From Aequoribacter fuscus (GTDB lineage Bacteria; Pseudomonadota; Gammaproteobacteria; Pseudomonadales; Halieaceae): DNA of 64,000 nucleotides. The notes below the pieces were generated by a model. That model was not told where the DNA came from. It saw only the letters and a list, made by a program, of their open reading frames with translations, and made no database searches. Each line of letters begins with the position of its first letter. Position 1 is the stretch's first letter. The DNA lies in NCBI RefSeq assembly GCF_009910365.1, contig NZ_CP036423.1:62001-126000 (forward strand), read 5' to 3'. This document shows, one piece after another, positions 16,892 through 26,613 of the stretch. The translations under genes were made by a program, and so were the position numbers.

Positions 16892-18901
16892 TTAAAACGA
16901 ATACGATAATTTAGCCCACCATGTTCGGCCAGGCTCGCTGACCTTGTCAATTGCTGGGTAGCCTTCAACTGCGCTGCCCGCACGTGACAAATGCTCGGCG
17001 TAGTCGGTATCGGCAATGTTATCCAGACCTAAAGCTAAAACCACATCCCTCGCCAGTTGGGTTGAGGTGTGCACAGATAAGATCGTGGCGTCGCCTGTGG
17101 CGCTAATATCTTGGCCGACGATGGTGCCATAGCCGCGATCAATACGGTCTTGTTCGCTGATATAGCGCGCTACAACACCACTCGTCCAAGCCTTCCCTTT
17201 ATGTTCTAGGCTCACGGTTAGGTCGAGCGGGGGTGTTTGTGCCAGCGCACGATCGTGCGTGTCGTTATAGGCGCGAACCCAAGCTACGTTGGCCTTCACA
17301 CTGAGTTTGCTGCTGAGTTGACCCTGCACGTCGGCTTCAAACCCGTAGCGTTCTGCGTCGATATTGCCGCTGCAGGTTACGCTCATCATGCCACTGGCGC
17401 ACTGATGTAAACGAGGGCTGGGCATCATGCCCGAGTAAATCAAAATGTAGTCGTCCACGAGTCCGTAAAATGCCGAGACGGAGCCATTCCACTGCCCTTG
17501 GCGCCACAAAAATCCTAGGTCAACTTGGGTGGTTGCTTCGGGTTTAAGCTGTGCAGTGGCGGTAAGTCCCCCGGCGCTGACGGCCTCCCAGTAATCCATC
17601 GGGCGCTCGGTGTAGCCGATACCAAAGTAGGTGGTTGCCGATTCATCGGCAAAGTCATATTCAAACCGAGTAAATGCCGCACTGAGAGTCTCAGATGCGC
17701 TCACTGGCGTCGCAAGCCCTAAACGGTCGGCATCCCAGTCGTCGACGCGCAAGCCGCTAATCCAGCGGGTTTGATCGTCTAATTGTTGCTCTAACTCTGC
17801 AAACACACCCACAGACTCTGTGCTTAAATCGACCAGGCGAGGTTTGCTTGTGTAGGTGTCTGCCATGGCTTTCGTCATGCCCATCATCGATCGGTTACTA
17901 CGCTCATCGCTTTGCCAAACTAAGCCTGTCGTTAAACTGCGAGCGTCGGTCAAATGCCATTCCAGAGTCACATTAATGCCGTCAGTTGACCGGTCAGGAT
18001 TACTGACCATATAGCCCATCATCGGGGCCTTATCACGCAGGCTGTAGTTGTCCATCACGTGGTCAATGTAGGTGTGGTAGGCTCTGATTTCGGCGCTGCT
18101 AAGATGTTCGCTGATGCCGTTATGGCGAGCGGTGATGCCATAGCTCTCGCGGTCGAATACAACGCCGTCCATGCCGCGATCTGCGTAAGCCGCTTCGGCC
18201 TCGCTTTGGGTGAAGTCAATAGACAGTTCGGTGAGTGGCGTGGGCGTGTACCCTACACGAATGCTGCCACTGCGACGTTGGTAAGCACTGTGGACTTCTT
18301 TGCCAGCACCATCTTCATAGTCGTCTGATTCGGCGTGGCTAGCACTCAAGTCGACAAAACCTTGGGCGTTGGCCCAATGGACATCGGCCAGAGCGTCGGT
18401 GCGGTTCCATGCGCTGCTCAACAGACTCAGGTCGCCGGAAAACCCGTCTGCTGGCTTAGCGGTGTTTTCGAATAAAACCACGCCCGCAGAGTGCCCAGCG
18501 CCATGCGCAACGGTTTGCGGGCCTTTAATAATCGTCACGGTGTCGTAACTTTCCGGGAAAATGTAGGCCGTGGGCGGGTCCATGCGGCTGCCACAACCGC
18601 CGCCAAAGGCCATACCATCCATGACTAAATTTAGGCGCGACGCCGCCTGTCCTCGAAATACCGGATCGCCGCTCGTGCCACCTTTGCGAATCACAGTAAA
18701 GCCCGGCGTCGTTTTCAAAAATGCGGCCCCATCGTTAGCCGGCATGGGCTGTTGCGGAGCCTTGGCATCAATGGTTACCGTGAGTGGTGCAGCCATCGCG
18801 GGCGCGGTCACGATAATCTCCTCTTGATTTTGGGTATCACCTAGGGTTTGAGCGCTTAAGCAGGCAAAGCTTAAAGCCAAGTAAATTCTAGAGCGTTGCA
18901 T
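16892..18901 (-). CDS. TonB-dependent copper receptor (OprC/NosA type)
   Basis: Outer-membrane TonB-dependent transporter, 669 aa, of the copper receptor type. The start at 18901 (MQRSRIYLAL, signal peptide) is preferred because an AGGA ribosome site lies 7 bases upstream; longer in-frame starts go back to 18973. The TonB box is EEIIVTAP. The plug contains MAFGGGCGSRMDPPTAYIFP, very close to the OprC/NosA signature, with paired Cys and Met. Met-rich stretches (MMGYM, RSMMGMTKAMA, SGMMPSPR) fit copper binding. The barrel ends TWWAKLSYSF with the terminal aromatic. It follows ogt by 73 bp. Confidence 0.88.
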   Translation of the reverse strand: MQRSRIYLALSFACLSAQTLGDTQNQEEIIVTAPAMAAPLTVTIDAKAPQQPMPANDGAAFLKTTPGFTVIRKGGTSGDPVFRGQAASRLNLVMDGMAFGGGCGSRMDPPTAYIFPESYDTVTIIKGPQTVAHGAGHSAGVVLFENTAKPADGFSGDLSLLSSAWNRTDALADVHWANAQGFVDLSASHAESDDYEDGAGKEVHSAYQRRSGSIRVGYTPTPLTELSIDFTQSEAEAAYADRGMDGVVFDRESYGITARHNGISEHLSSAEIRAYHTYIDHVMDNYSLRDKAPMMGYMVSNPDRSTDGINVTLEWHLTDARSLTTGLVWQSDERSNRSMMGMTKAMADTYTSKPRLVDLSTESVGVFAELEQQLDDQTRWISGLRVDDWDADRLGLATPVSASETLSAAFTRFEYDFADESATTYFGIGYTERPMDYWEAVSAGGLTATAQLKPEATTQVDLGFLWRQGQWNGSVSAFYGLVDDYILIYSGMMPSPRLHQCASGMMSVTCSGNIDAERYGFEADVQGQLSSKLSVKANVAWVRAYNDTHDRALAQTPPLDLTVSLEHKGKAWTSGVVARYISEQDRIDRGYGTIVGQDISATGDATILSVHTSTQLARDVVLALGLDNIADTDYAEHLSRAGSAVEGYPAIDKVSEPGRTWWAKLSYSF

Positions 18902-18974
18902 TGATCGTTCCTGCATCAAAAACGCGTATTTTAAAGCCCGATACAGAGCAAGGCGTGCGACAAAAGCGCACACT

Positions 18975-19448
18975 TCAACAGTGGTTGGCCTCTAGGTTCA
19001 GCAGCGATTGTTTTGCCTTTAAACCGCCACCAAATCCAGTAAGCGAGCCGTTGCGGCCTATGACTCGATGGCACGGAATAATGATAGCGATAGGGTTGCG
19101 GCCATTGGCAGCTCCCACTGCGCGCACCGCTTTGGGGCGCCCGATGTGCGTGGCAATATCGCTGTACGCACGCGTTTCGCCATACGGTATTTGCTGCAGT
19201 GCCTTAAGCACATCGCGCTGGAACGGGGTTCCGCTTGGTGCTAGATCTAACTCAAAATGTTTTAGCTTGCCGCCAAAGTAGGCGTCGAGCTGTTGTCGCA
19301 CTGCGGTAAACGGCTCCTCTTGATAGGTCCAGTCGTCGGGAGCCTCGCCTACCGCAAAAGCGTTCGGGAAGAATAATTGGTGCAGTGCTTGATCGGTACC
19401 CGCCAAGCGCAGGGTGCCTAAGGGTGAGCTGTGGTAGCAGAAATACAT
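18975..19448 (-). CDS. ogt: Methylated-DNA--protein-cysteine methyltransferase
   Basis: Suicide repair protein that removes methyl groups from O6-methylguanine and O4-methylthymine onto its own cysteine. The active site is IIIPCHRVIGRNG with Cys126. The helix-turn-helix region GRPKAVRAVGAANGRNP with the Arg finger is intact. At 157 aa it matches Ogt and lacks the Ada N-terminal zinc and AraC domains. It lies head to head with an AlkA-like glycosylase about 100 bp away, a logical pairing of two alkylation repair genes. No Ada box was seen between them. Confidence 0.93.
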   Translation of the reverse strand: MYFCYHSSPLGTLRLAGTDQALHQLFFPNAFAVGEAPDDWTYQEEPFTAVRQQLDAYFGGKLKHFELDLAPSGTPFQRDVLKALQQIPYGETRAYSDIATHIGRPKAVRAVGAANGRNPIAIIIPCHRVIGRNGSLTGFGGGLKAKQSLLNLEANHC

Positions 19449-19549
19449 GATCGTGATTCCCCGTGAATGTTGCTACAGTATGCCATGGGCCAGGTGTGTG
19501 CCTTACATCAAAACGACTCAAATCACATCGTAGCGGAGCAAATCAAAAC

Positions 19550-20170
19550 ATGCCTTTATCTTACCCTGACGTGTGTTTAGCTCTAGATACGCTCGCCGAT
19601 CGTTGCCAGTACGTTGCACAAGCACTCCAGCAAGTAGGCTACCCGCCAGAGCGCGTGGGCAAATCCGACGATATGGCACTCGTGCGCATCATCGTCGGAC
19701 AGCAATTAAGCACTAAGGCGGCCGCGACCATTAATCAGCGCCTATCGGATTTATTGGGTGACGGGGGATACAGTAACATTCCCAGTTTCAGCGACGACGA
19801 ATTGCGAGCAGTCGGCATGTCGCGACCTAAAATACGCTATTTGCGTGCGCTGACGGACGCCTTGCTCACAGGAGAGTTGGTGCTAGCTGACTTTCCCAGC
19901 ATGGACGATGAATCCGTGGTTAAGGCTTTGACTGCGCTGCCGGGATTTGGCCGCTGGTCCGCCCATATGTATTTGCTTTTCAACCTGCAGCGCACTGACG
20001 TTTGGCCCACGGGTGATTTAGCCGTTAGGGTAGGTATCAGTCGCATGGTGGGTGCCTCGGGGCGCTTGACCGAAGCTGAGCTAGAGCAGTGGGGCGAGCG
20101 CTGGCGTCCGCATCGCAGTGCGTTATCGCTGTTGGCCTGGCACTACTACGGGGCGACGACCGACGTGTAG
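19550..20170 (+). CDS. AlkA-like DNA-3-methyladenine glycosylase
   Basis: HhH-GPD superfamily base-excision glycosylase, 206 aa, releasing alkylated purines. The helix-hairpin-helix is LTALPGFGRWSAHMYLL and the catalytic aspartate is Asp156 in WPTGDLAVRVG. There is no Cys4 iron-sulfur cluster motif, which separates it from MutY/Nth. The ATG at 19550 is chosen because a GCGGAG ribosome site sits upstream; an in-frame start at 19463 would extend into the ogt promoter region. The N-terminal AlkA subdomain is missing, as in short AlkA2-type proteins. Confidence 0.85.
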   Translation: MPLSYPDVCLALDTLADRCQYVAQALQQVGYPPERVGKSDDMALVRIIVGQQLSTKAAATINQRLSDLLGDGGYSNIPSFSDDELRAVGMSRPKIRYLRALTDALLTGELVLADFPSMDDESVVKALTALPGFGRWSAHMYLLFNLQRTDVWPTGDLAVRVGISRMVGASGRLTEAELEQWGERWRPHRSALSLLAWHYYGATTDV

Positions 20171-20177
20171 TGCTAGC

Positions 20178-21023
20178 TTAGGCTTGGCGTAAATGGTCCC
20201 AATGGAAGCGGATATGGTCCTCAATAAAGGTGCTGATAAAGAAGTACGAGTGATCATAACCCGGGTGTTTACGAATGATGGCGTTGTAACCGGTGTCTTC
20301 GCACACCGCTTCCAGCTCATCTAAGAGCAGTTGTTCTTCTAAAAACGAATCGGCCAAGCCCTGATCGATAAGTGTGGGTAGCTCGGGAGCGCCGGCCTCG
20401 ATGAGCGCGCAGGTGTCGTATTTAGCCCAATCCTCTTCATTGTCGCCGAGGTAGTTAGAAAATGCTTTTTCGCCCCAAGCGCAATCCATGGGGGCACAAA
20501 TGGGGGCAAAGGCTGATACCGACTGAAAGCGCGAGGGATTCTTTAATGCAATGGTTAGCGCGCCATGGCCGCCCATTGAGTGGCCCGAGATCGACATGTT
20601 GTCGGTATCGACCGGGAAGTGCTCGTCTAATACGTCGGGTAATTCTGACACGATGTAATCGTACATCTGATAGTTTTCATCCCAGGGTGCCTGTGTGGCA
20701 TTAAGATAAAACCCTGCGCCCAAGCCAAAGTCGTAGGCACCCTCGGGGTCGTCAGGCACATGCTCGCCGCGCGGCGAGGTGTCGGGTGCCACAATCGCTA
20801 GGCCCAGTTCGGCGGCTGCCCGAAAAGCGCCCGCTTTGGTCATAAAATTCTCGTCATTGCAGGTCAGGCCCGACAGCCAGATCAACAAAGGGGCTTGAGA
20901 TTCACGAATTTGCGGCGGCAGAAACACGGCCGCCGTCATGGTGCAGTTATTGACCTGGGATTCGTGCGAGAAGCGAATGTGCTCGCCGCCAAAGACCTTG
21001 GTGCGCGAAAGAATGTTAATCAT
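20178..21023 (-). CDS. fghA: S-formylglutathione hydrolase
   Basis: Serine esterase that hydrolyses S-formylglutathione to formate and glutathione, the second step of formaldehyde detoxification. The nucleophile lies in [33 protein letters not shown] is strongly family specific, and DQGLADSFL and [15 protein letters not shown] carry the Asp and His of the triad. The ATG at 21023 ([15 protein letters not shown]) overlaps the adhC stop by 8 bp, indicating tight coupling. 281 aa, as expected for FrmB/FghA. Confidence 0.95.
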   Translation of the reverse strand: MINILSRTKVFGGEHIRFSHESQVNNCTMTAAVFLPPQIRESQAPLLIWLSGLTCNDENFMTKAGAFRAAAELGLAIVAPDTSPRGEHVPDDPEGAYDFGLGAGFYLNATQAPWDENYQMYDYIVSELPDVLDEHFPVDTDNMSISGHSMGGHGALTIALKNPSRFQSVSAFAPICAPMDCAWGEKAFSNYLGDNEEDWAKYDTCALIEAGAPELPTLIDQGLADSFLEEQLLLDELEAVCEDTGYNAIIRKHPGYDHSYFFISTFIEDHIRFHWDHLRQA

Positions 21024-22125
21024 ACAAAACGACCGAGCGGATACTTTTACCGGCATGCATCAAGTCAAAAGCGGTGTTTATCTCACTTAACGGCATGGTG
21101 TGGGTGATCAGGTCATCGATGTTGATTTTACCTTCCATGTACCAATCCACAATTTTTGGCACATCGGTGCGGCCTCTGGCGCCGCCAAAGGCGGTGCCGC
21201 GCCATGATCGCCCTGTGACTAACTGGAAGGGTCGGGTCGAAATTTCTTGTCCCGCGCCGGCGACGCCAATAATACAACTTTGCCCCCAGCCTTTGTGGCA
21301 GCACTCGAGTGCGTCACGCATAACGTTCACATTGCCGATACACTCGAAGCTGTAGTCGACGCCACCACCGGTCATTTGTACGATATGGTCTACCAAATTT
21401 TCACAGTCTGCAGGGTTCACGAAGTCGGTCATACCAAAGTGGCGCCCCAGGGCTTCGCGCTCGGGATTTAAGTCCACGCCAATAATACGGGTTGCGCCAA
21501 CCATTTTGGCGCCCTGAATCACGTTAAGACCAATGCCTCCGAGACCAAAAACCGCAACGGTTGAGCCGGGCTCGACTTTCATGGTGAAAGCGACGGCACC
21601 AATACCCGTAGTGACGCCGCAGCCGATGTAGCAGATTTTGTCGAACGGTGCGTCTTCGCGCACTTTTGCTAAGGCAATTTCAGGTAGTACGGTGTAATTT
21701 GAAAAGGTCGAGCAACCCATGTAGTGCAGAATGGGGGTGCCATCTAAGCTAAAGCGGCTGGTGCCATCTGGCATAACGCCCTGGCCTTGCGTGGTGCGAA
21801 TGGCTTGGCACAGGTTGGTTTTGGGGTGAAGGCAAAAATCGCACTCTCGGCACTCGGGGGTGTACAAGGGTATAACATGATCACCTGGTTTTAACGAGGT
21901 CACACCCGCGCCCACCTCGCGCACAATGCCTGCGCCTTCGTGACCTAATATGGCTGGGAAAGCCCCCTCCGGGTCGTCACCCGACAGTGTAAAGGCATCG
22001 GTGTGGCATACCCCGGTGGCTTTGATCTCGACCAAGACTTCGCCCGCTTTAGGGCCTGTGAGGTCGACCTCGCAAATTTCAAGCGGGGCTCCGGCTTTGA
22101 AGGCGACGGCGGCTTGGGTTTTCAT
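21016..22125 (-). CDS. adhC: S-(hydroxymethyl)glutathione dehydrogenase, class III ADH
   Basis: Zinc- and NAD-dependent enzyme that oxidises the formaldehyde-glutathione adduct to S-formylglutathione. The 369-aa product shows the catalytic zinc site ([20 protein letters not shown]), the structural four-Cys lobe [17 protein letters not shown] and the NAD-binding [12 protein letters not shown]. Residues [12 protein letters not shown] are typical of class III enzymes. It is the first gene of a two-gene operon with fghA. No FrmR-type repressor gene is adjacent, so regulation is unknown. Confidence 0.96.
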   Translation of the reverse strand: MKTQAAVAFKAGAPLEICEVDLTGPKAGEVLVEIKATGVCHTDAFTLSGDDPEGAFPAILGHEGAGIVREVGAGVTSLKPGDHVIPLYTPECRECDFCLHPKTNLCQAIRTTQGQGVMPDGTSRFSLDGTPILHYMGCSTFSNYTVLPEIALAKVREDAPFDKICYIGCGVTTGIGAVAFTMKVEPGSTVAVFGLGGIGLNVIQGAKMVGATRIIGVDLNPEREALGRHFGMTDFVNPADCENLVDHIVQMTGGGVDYSFECIGNVNVMRDALECCHKGWGQSCIIGVAGAGQEISTRPFQLVTGRSWRGTAFGGARGRTDVPKIVDWYMEGKINIDDLITHTMPLSEINTAFDLMHAGKSIRSVVLYD

Positions 22126-22215
22126 GCTTTCAAAACTCCTGTGTTATTGAACATCAATCTTAGGGTAAACTTAAATTGTGCAAAATTACCACCGATCTAG
22201 GGTTTATTCGAGTAT

Positions 22216-22229
22216 CAATTTATTCCAAT
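22216..22229 (+). repeat. Left copy of 14-bp direct repeat (island edge)
   Basis: CAATTTATTCCAAT occurs here, about 75 bp before the TonB receptor start, and again at 28667-28680 in the same orientation. After the core both copies continue with AGTGGC and GTGTT-GGG blocks at slightly different spacing. The pair brackets the accessory stretch. A 14-mer match alone could arise by chance in 64 kb, so its meaning rests on position and the weaker flanking similarity. Confidence 0.45.
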
Positions 22230-22303
22230 ATGGAAAGTGGCGTGTTCTGGGAAGCGCTGCGCGCTTGAGCATAAGCCTTAACAAAAATGGAGCAAAGTGA
22301 AAT

Positions 22304-25273
22304 ATGAACTTATTTAAATTGACGCCAATGTCTTTGGCAGTGGCGGCGGTAGTGAGCCTACCATTCGTATCGTATGCCCAGGATGAAGAGCAGGCGAAAG
22401 ACGGCATAGAAGAAGTCTTGGTCACAGGATCGCGCATTAAGAGGCCAGATAATGCTGATTCGTCGATGCCGATGGTTTCGTTGGGTGAAGAGCAAATTGA
22501 ACTTACAGGTTCGATAAACGTTTACGACATTTTGAATGAAATTCCCCAGGCAGGCGCCGCGGGTAGCACCCGAGGCAATAGTAATTTCACCGTTGGTAGC
22601 TCCGGCATAAACACCGTCAATTTACGTGGCTTGGGTGATTCCCGTACGCTTACACTTGTAAATGGTAGACGATGGGTTCCGGGTATCCCTGGGACATCTA
22701 TAGTCGATTTAAACTCAATTCCGGCAGATCTTATTGAAAGATTAGAGATTATCACCGGCGGAGCATCGAGCGTCTATGGCTCTGATGCCGTCGCTGGGGT
22801 CGTAAACGTGATATTGCGCGACGACTACGAGGGTGTCACAGTCGAGGCTATGTCTGGTGCCTATAACAAGGGTGATGGAGATACGAGTTCATTTTCAATC
22901 ACTGCTGGTTCCAACTTTTCCGACGGCAAAGGTAATGCGATTGTCAACCTAAGGGTTGATGAGCAAGGAAGCGTCTTTGCGAGAGATCGTAAACCCTACA
23001 CAGGAAATGATGTTTTTTACTATGGTTATTATTATGGAGCTGATTACGGTGCTCCGTATGATTCGCTTGTCGAGGATCCTGCATATTCCTCTTATATCCC
23101 GCAAGGCAGGTTTTTCCCGTCCGGTAATATCGCTGATGGCACTGGACTGCTCACATTTGATTGCTCTGAACGTAATGAGTATCGTGTATTGAGCTCTGAC
23201 ACGGTGGTTGACTACTCAGCAGCCGGAGGCGGTGCAGCATGTGGTTTTAACAGAACCTACTTCCGTCAACTTGAGGTGCCAATTGATCGTAAGAGCCTTT
23301 ATTCAAAGCTTACATACGACTTCTCTGATAATCACAAAGGGTTCACTGAAATTAGTTTTACCTCTGTACAGAGTGTTTCGGCACTTGAGCCTTTCCCAAT
23401 GTCTTCGGAAGACGTCTACGGTGGGCTTGGAACATTTGGCTATCATTACGAAAATCCATATGTACCTCAGGAAATAGCTGATGCAGCCGTGGCGGCCAAC
23501 GCAGGAAACCCGGATTGGAATGGCCATATTCCGTTTATTCGGCGCCTAGAGGAGGTTGGTGCCAGAGGAGCAAGCAATACTAGAGAGACGCTCCGAGTTG
23601 CCTTCGGTTCGCAGGGGTCACTGTTTGGTCTAGACTACGATTGGTACTATCAATACGGTAAAGCTTCACGAGATCAGTTGAGTGGTGGACAATTCAATGC
23701 TTTAGCTTTCAGAGATGCTCTTGATGCGGAGGTGGATAGCAGTGGTAATATTGTGTGTGCAGACCCTGTGGCCAGAGCTGCAGGCTGTGTGCCCATCAAT
23801 CTTTTCGGTATCGGCTCCATAACGCCGGAGATGGCTGATTGGGTTAGATATCGCCCCAGCACGACTTCTGAGCTAGAGCAGCGAGTGTTTGCAATGAATT
23901 TCACCGGATCATTTGATCTTTTGGACAGGGAAATCTCGTACGCGTTTGGTTTTGAGCGGCGTGACGAGCGTTCTGAGGACGTCCCAGATGACCTTCAGCA
24001 AAAAGGGCTGCATGGCGGTAACCGCATTCCCGCGACATACGGCTCATTTGATGTTGATGGTGTCTACCTAGAAGCCCTGATCCCTTTGTTGAGTGAAATT
24101 CCACTTGTGGAGGCTCTAAACCTTGAGATGGCGTACCGGCAAGATGATTATTCAACTACCGGCACGGTTGATGCGACGAAGCTTGGGCTAAACTGGATGA
24201 TTAACGATCAGTTCAGGTTCCGTGCGGTCTGGGCAGAGTCGGTGCGAGCCCCCAGTATCGATGATCTTTTCGCAGGTCAAGCACAGACTTATACGTCGAT
24301 AAGTGACCCATGCTCGGGTGTAGGTACCGCGACCGAGGTCAACATGGATCCAACTGTAGTTGCGAACTGTCTGAGCATACCAGACGTCGCTGCTACTGCT
24401 GCTGCTGGAACCTATAATCCGGATAGTGGTCAGATTGAGCCAGGGTTTTTCTATACACAGCCAGATATCCAAGGCATATCCGGTTTTGTTGGCGGAAATC
24501 CTGACTTGGAGGAAGAGACCGCCGATACTGAAACGTTTGGCTTAGTATGGACTCCATCCTATATTGATGGTTTGGTTGTTTCGTTAGATTATTACAAAAT
24601 CGAAATCGAAAACGTTATAAGCTCGATAAGCGCAACAAGATTGATTAATACTTGCTTCGAGTCTCTAAATTTTTCAACCGAAGCAGCTTGTAACGGCCAT
24701 GAACGCTTCCCTGGAACTGGTAAGCTCCGTTATTGGTATTCTTACGGGATCAACCAGTCTGCTTACGAGACCGAGGGGTATGACCTATCCGCTCGATATC
24801 GCTTTGACTCCTTAGGGATTGTCCCCGGTCAGCTGGATATCAGTGCAATATATACTCGGCTGGATACCAATAAGTATGATGCTAGCCCCGGTGCGAATGA
24901 TGAGTTCGATTACGCGGGTGAGGTTGGATACAACGAAGATAAACTAAAGTTGTCTCTGGTTTGGTCGTACGATGAGTGGCTATTGTCAGTTGATACTACC
25001 TATTATGGTGAAGCACTCGATGATGTTGGGCAGAGTGCGTCAGACTACAGCTTGAACGCAATTGATGCGATCACTTATGTAGATCTGCAGGCTCGGTATA
25101 GCGTTGACGACAAATGGTCTGTTTATTTGGGTGTCGATAACGTGACTAATGAGCAGCCACCATTTTGTCCGACGTGCAAGAATGAAACCACACCTGGCTC
25201 CAATTATACGGGATCTCAATATCGTGTATGGGACAGCAGGTATACATACGGCGGTGTTAAGTATCGCTTTTAG
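22304..25273 (+). CDS. TonB-dependent receptor, 989 aa, substrate unknown
   Basis: Large outer-membrane TonB-dependent transporter. Signal peptide MNLFKLTPMSLAVAAVVSLP ends near SYAQD. The TonB box region is IEEVLVTGSRIKRPDN and the plug carries NLRGLGDSRTLTLVNGRR and LEIITGGASSVYGSDAVAG. This TGSRIKR plug type is common in xanthomonads, caulobacters and marine gammaproteobacteria, often for oligosaccharides or peptides. Paired cysteines in extracellular-loop regions (CSERNEY..., CPTCKN) suggest disulfides. The barrel ends YTYGGVKYRF. Visibly more AT-rich than its neighbours and at the edge of the insertion-sequence region, so horizontal acquisition is plausible. Confidence 0.88.
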   Translation: MNLFKLTPMSLAVAAVVSLPFVSYAQDEEQAKDGIEEVLVTGSRIKRPDNADSSMPMVSLGEEQIELTGSINVYDILNEIPQAGAAGSTRGNSNFTVGSSGINTVNLRGLGDSRTLTLVNGRRWVPGIPGTSIVDLNSIPADLIERLEIITGGASSVYGSDAVAGVVNVILRDDYEGVTVEAMSGAYNKGDGDTSSFSITAGSNFSDGKGNAIVNLRVDEQGSVFARDRKPYTGNDVFYYGYYYGADYGAPYDSLVEDPAYSSYIPQGRFFPSGNIADGTGLLTFDCSERNEYRVLSSDTVVDYSAAGGGAACGFNRTYFRQLEVPIDRKSLYSKLTYDFSDNHKGFTEISFTSVQSVSALEPFPMSSEDVYGGLGTFGYHYENPYVPQEIADAAVAANAGNPDWNGHIPFIRRLEEVGARGASNTRETLRVAFGSQGSLFGLDYDWYYQYGKASRDQLSGGQFNALAFRDALDAEVDSSGNIVCADPVARAAGCVPINLFGIGSITPEMADWVRYRPSTTSELEQRVFAMNFTGSFDLLDREISYAFGFERRDERSEDVPDDLQQKGLHGGNRIPATYGSFDVDGVYLEALIPLLSEIPLVEALNLEMAYRQDDYSTTGTVDATKLGLNWMINDQFRFRAVWAESVRAPSIDDLFAGQAQTYTSISDPCSGVGTATEVNMDPTVVANCLSIPDVAATAAAGTYNPDSGQIEPGFFYTQPDIQGISGFVGGNPDLEEETADTETFGLVWTPSYIDGLVVSLDYYKIEIENVISSISATRLINTCFESLNFSTEAACNGHERFPGTGKLRYWYSYGINQSAYETEGYDLSARYRFDSLGIVPGQLDISAIYTRLDTNKYDASPGANDEFDYAGEVGYNEDKLKLSLVWSYDEWLLSVDTTYYGEALDDVGQSASDYSLNAIDAITYVDLQARYSVDDKWSVYLGVDNVTNEQPPFCPTCKNETTPGSNYTGSQYRVWDSRYTYGGVKYRF

Positions 25274-25329
25274 GGTTCTTCCTTATTAGCTCAACATTGT
25301 CACTTTTGAATGGCCGTAGAGTGGCAAAA

Positions 25330-25354
25330 GGAAGCCTCGCGAAGCGAGGCTTCC
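25330..25354 (+). terminator. Strong stem-loop after TonB receptor gene
   Basis: Perfect 11-bp stem GGAAGCCTCGC/GCGAGGCTTCC with a 3-nt loop, about 57 bp past the stop codon. There is no T-run after the stem, so it may act as a transcript stabiliser or a weak bidirectional terminator rather than a classical one. Confidence 0.55.
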
Positions 25355-25749
25355 TACTATAAGATTAAATCTGATCATTCCTACTTGGGACAAGCTGAGT
25401 AGATATCTTCACGAGGGAAGCTCGTATACAAAGTTCCTTCTCCCCCAAAAGCGCTTGCACATTCAAAATCAGATGTTATTGAAAGCGCACGTCTGACGCG
25501 CAACACACACCTGTAATGCGACTTCAAACGGCCGATTCTGGAAATCTGGTTGAATAGAATTGCATTACTAATTGTCGAAAGTTCTCGCTATTGCAGTCGA
25601 TAGAGTTAAAAATGTTGCGAATCCTAACAATGTCGTGTCATGGGGTAAGGAGCAATCCGTAATCATTTTTTTTAACTTGATGGCTGTTTATTACAAATTA
25701 AAGTTATCGACAAATATCGATCTGCATCCTGAGCGGTCGAGAAGCTGAT
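25355..25749. other. Gene-poor stretch between TonB receptor and IS remnants
   Basis: About 395 bp with no gene of normal quality. On the minus strand 25381-25587 is open for 68 codons without an ATG, ending in PREDIYSACPK; I cannot match it to a family and it may be the tail of a lost gene. The outer end of the ISL3 remnant probably falls between about 25620 and 25750, but no convincing terminal inverted repeat was found. Confidence 0.4.
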
Positions 25750-26103
25750 GCCGTGCACGCTCTAATCCGCCTATCACGGCCCAGTAGACAAAAACTCGCC
25801 GCTAGACGGGGTCTACACTATTTTCGTACGAAGGCCTTCAGTGACTCCACTGTTTCTTCAGAATATCCATATGGCAATTTGAGGCTCTATCCAGCGCTTT
25901 AATATGATCGCCAAGGTCCGCAACGGACTCTCTTTAAGTTGTCTAACAAGCTCTAAACAATGACGTAAATGTCCGTACTCGTTTTCTAGCGAGTGTCTCA
26001 AGTAGCAAATAGTGATGGAGTTTCTGTGCAACCGCATGACGCCCTTTTAGCACTGGATAATGTGATAACTAGCGTATAAGATTTTTTCGCAGGAGAGGGT
26101 GCA
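25750..26103 (-). pseudogene. ISL3-family transposase, C-terminal remnant
   Basis: Minus-strand reading in two frames recovers the end of an ISL3 (DDE_Tnp_ISL3) transposase: one frame gives AVAQKLHHYLLLETLARKRV, the next gives LELVRQLKESPLRTLA, KRWIEP and GVTEGLRTK, which mirror the family's KQRL...RFTKNNGITEGFHTKM tail. At least one frameshift and several stop codons break it. It continues the protein whose N-terminal half lies at 27841-28590 on the same strand; an IS21 remnant and an IS3 element separate the halves. Identification is from family patterns I know, not from a database search. Confidence 0.72.
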
Positions 26104-26180
26104 TGTGTTACTGTCAACGCCGGTTTAAATTTGACCCACTTCCCGGCGGGATCGCAGAAGTAAAATTGATCCGCCCCTAA
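26104..26180 (-). repeat. IS21-type terminal region with internal repeats
   Basis: Starts TGTGTTACTGTCAACGCC and contains two related motifs, GTTTAAATTTGACCCACT at about 26123-26140 and AGTAAAATTGATCCGCC at about 26160-26175. Repeated TTGACCC-type blocks next to istB are usual at IS21-family ends. It lies immediately beyond the istB stop codon, as expected for the istB-side end, and directly abuts ISL3 sequence at 26103/26104. Confidence 0.6.
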
Positions 26181-26592
26181 TTAGTACTGTGTGGTTGCCA
26201 ACGTTTCGAGAGCAGTTGGTACGACACTAATCTCTTTGCGACTCTTTAGCCTGTAACTTTCACCACTGATCTGTACGATATGAGCATGGCGCGGTAGTCT
26301 ATCGAGAAGTGCCGCGGTTAGCGTTGTATCGTCAGCGAACGCATTTGACCATTGAGAGAATGGTAGATTACTCGTGACGATAATGCTGCCTTGTTCATGG
26401 CGCCGGGCGATGACATTGAAGAAGAGATAGGCCTTTTTCACGACCGATTGGCAGGTACGATCTCATCTACGATCAGCAGTTTCGGCGCCAGCACACTTCG
26501 TCTCAGATAGGCTTACGGTCGTCCTTGAGCCAGAGTTCAAGCATAAGGTCCGCGGCAGTTGCGAAGCGTGTTTTCAAGCCCCGCAGCACCGC
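26181..26592 (-). pseudogene. istB fragment, IS21-family ATP-binding helper, broken
   Basis: IstB is the AAA+ helper of IS21-family transposition. The C-terminal part is open for 86 codons and reads VIARRHEQGSIIVTSNLPFS and FADDTTLTAALLDRLPRHAH. Upstream in other frames come SVLAPKLLIVDEI (Walker B) and TRFATAADLMLEL, so at least two single-base indels and one stop codon break the gene. The Walker A part and the whole of istA are gone; the fragment stops about 20 bp before the IS3 left end. Not functional. Confidence 0.85.
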
Positions 26593-26613
26593 AAGCTGAC
26601 TAAAGCTGACTGC

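Noticed and set aside
18960-18972. AAAGCGCA resembling an Ada box near ogt
   Set aside because: It lies at the 3' end of ogt, not in its promoter, and points away from the copper receptor gene.
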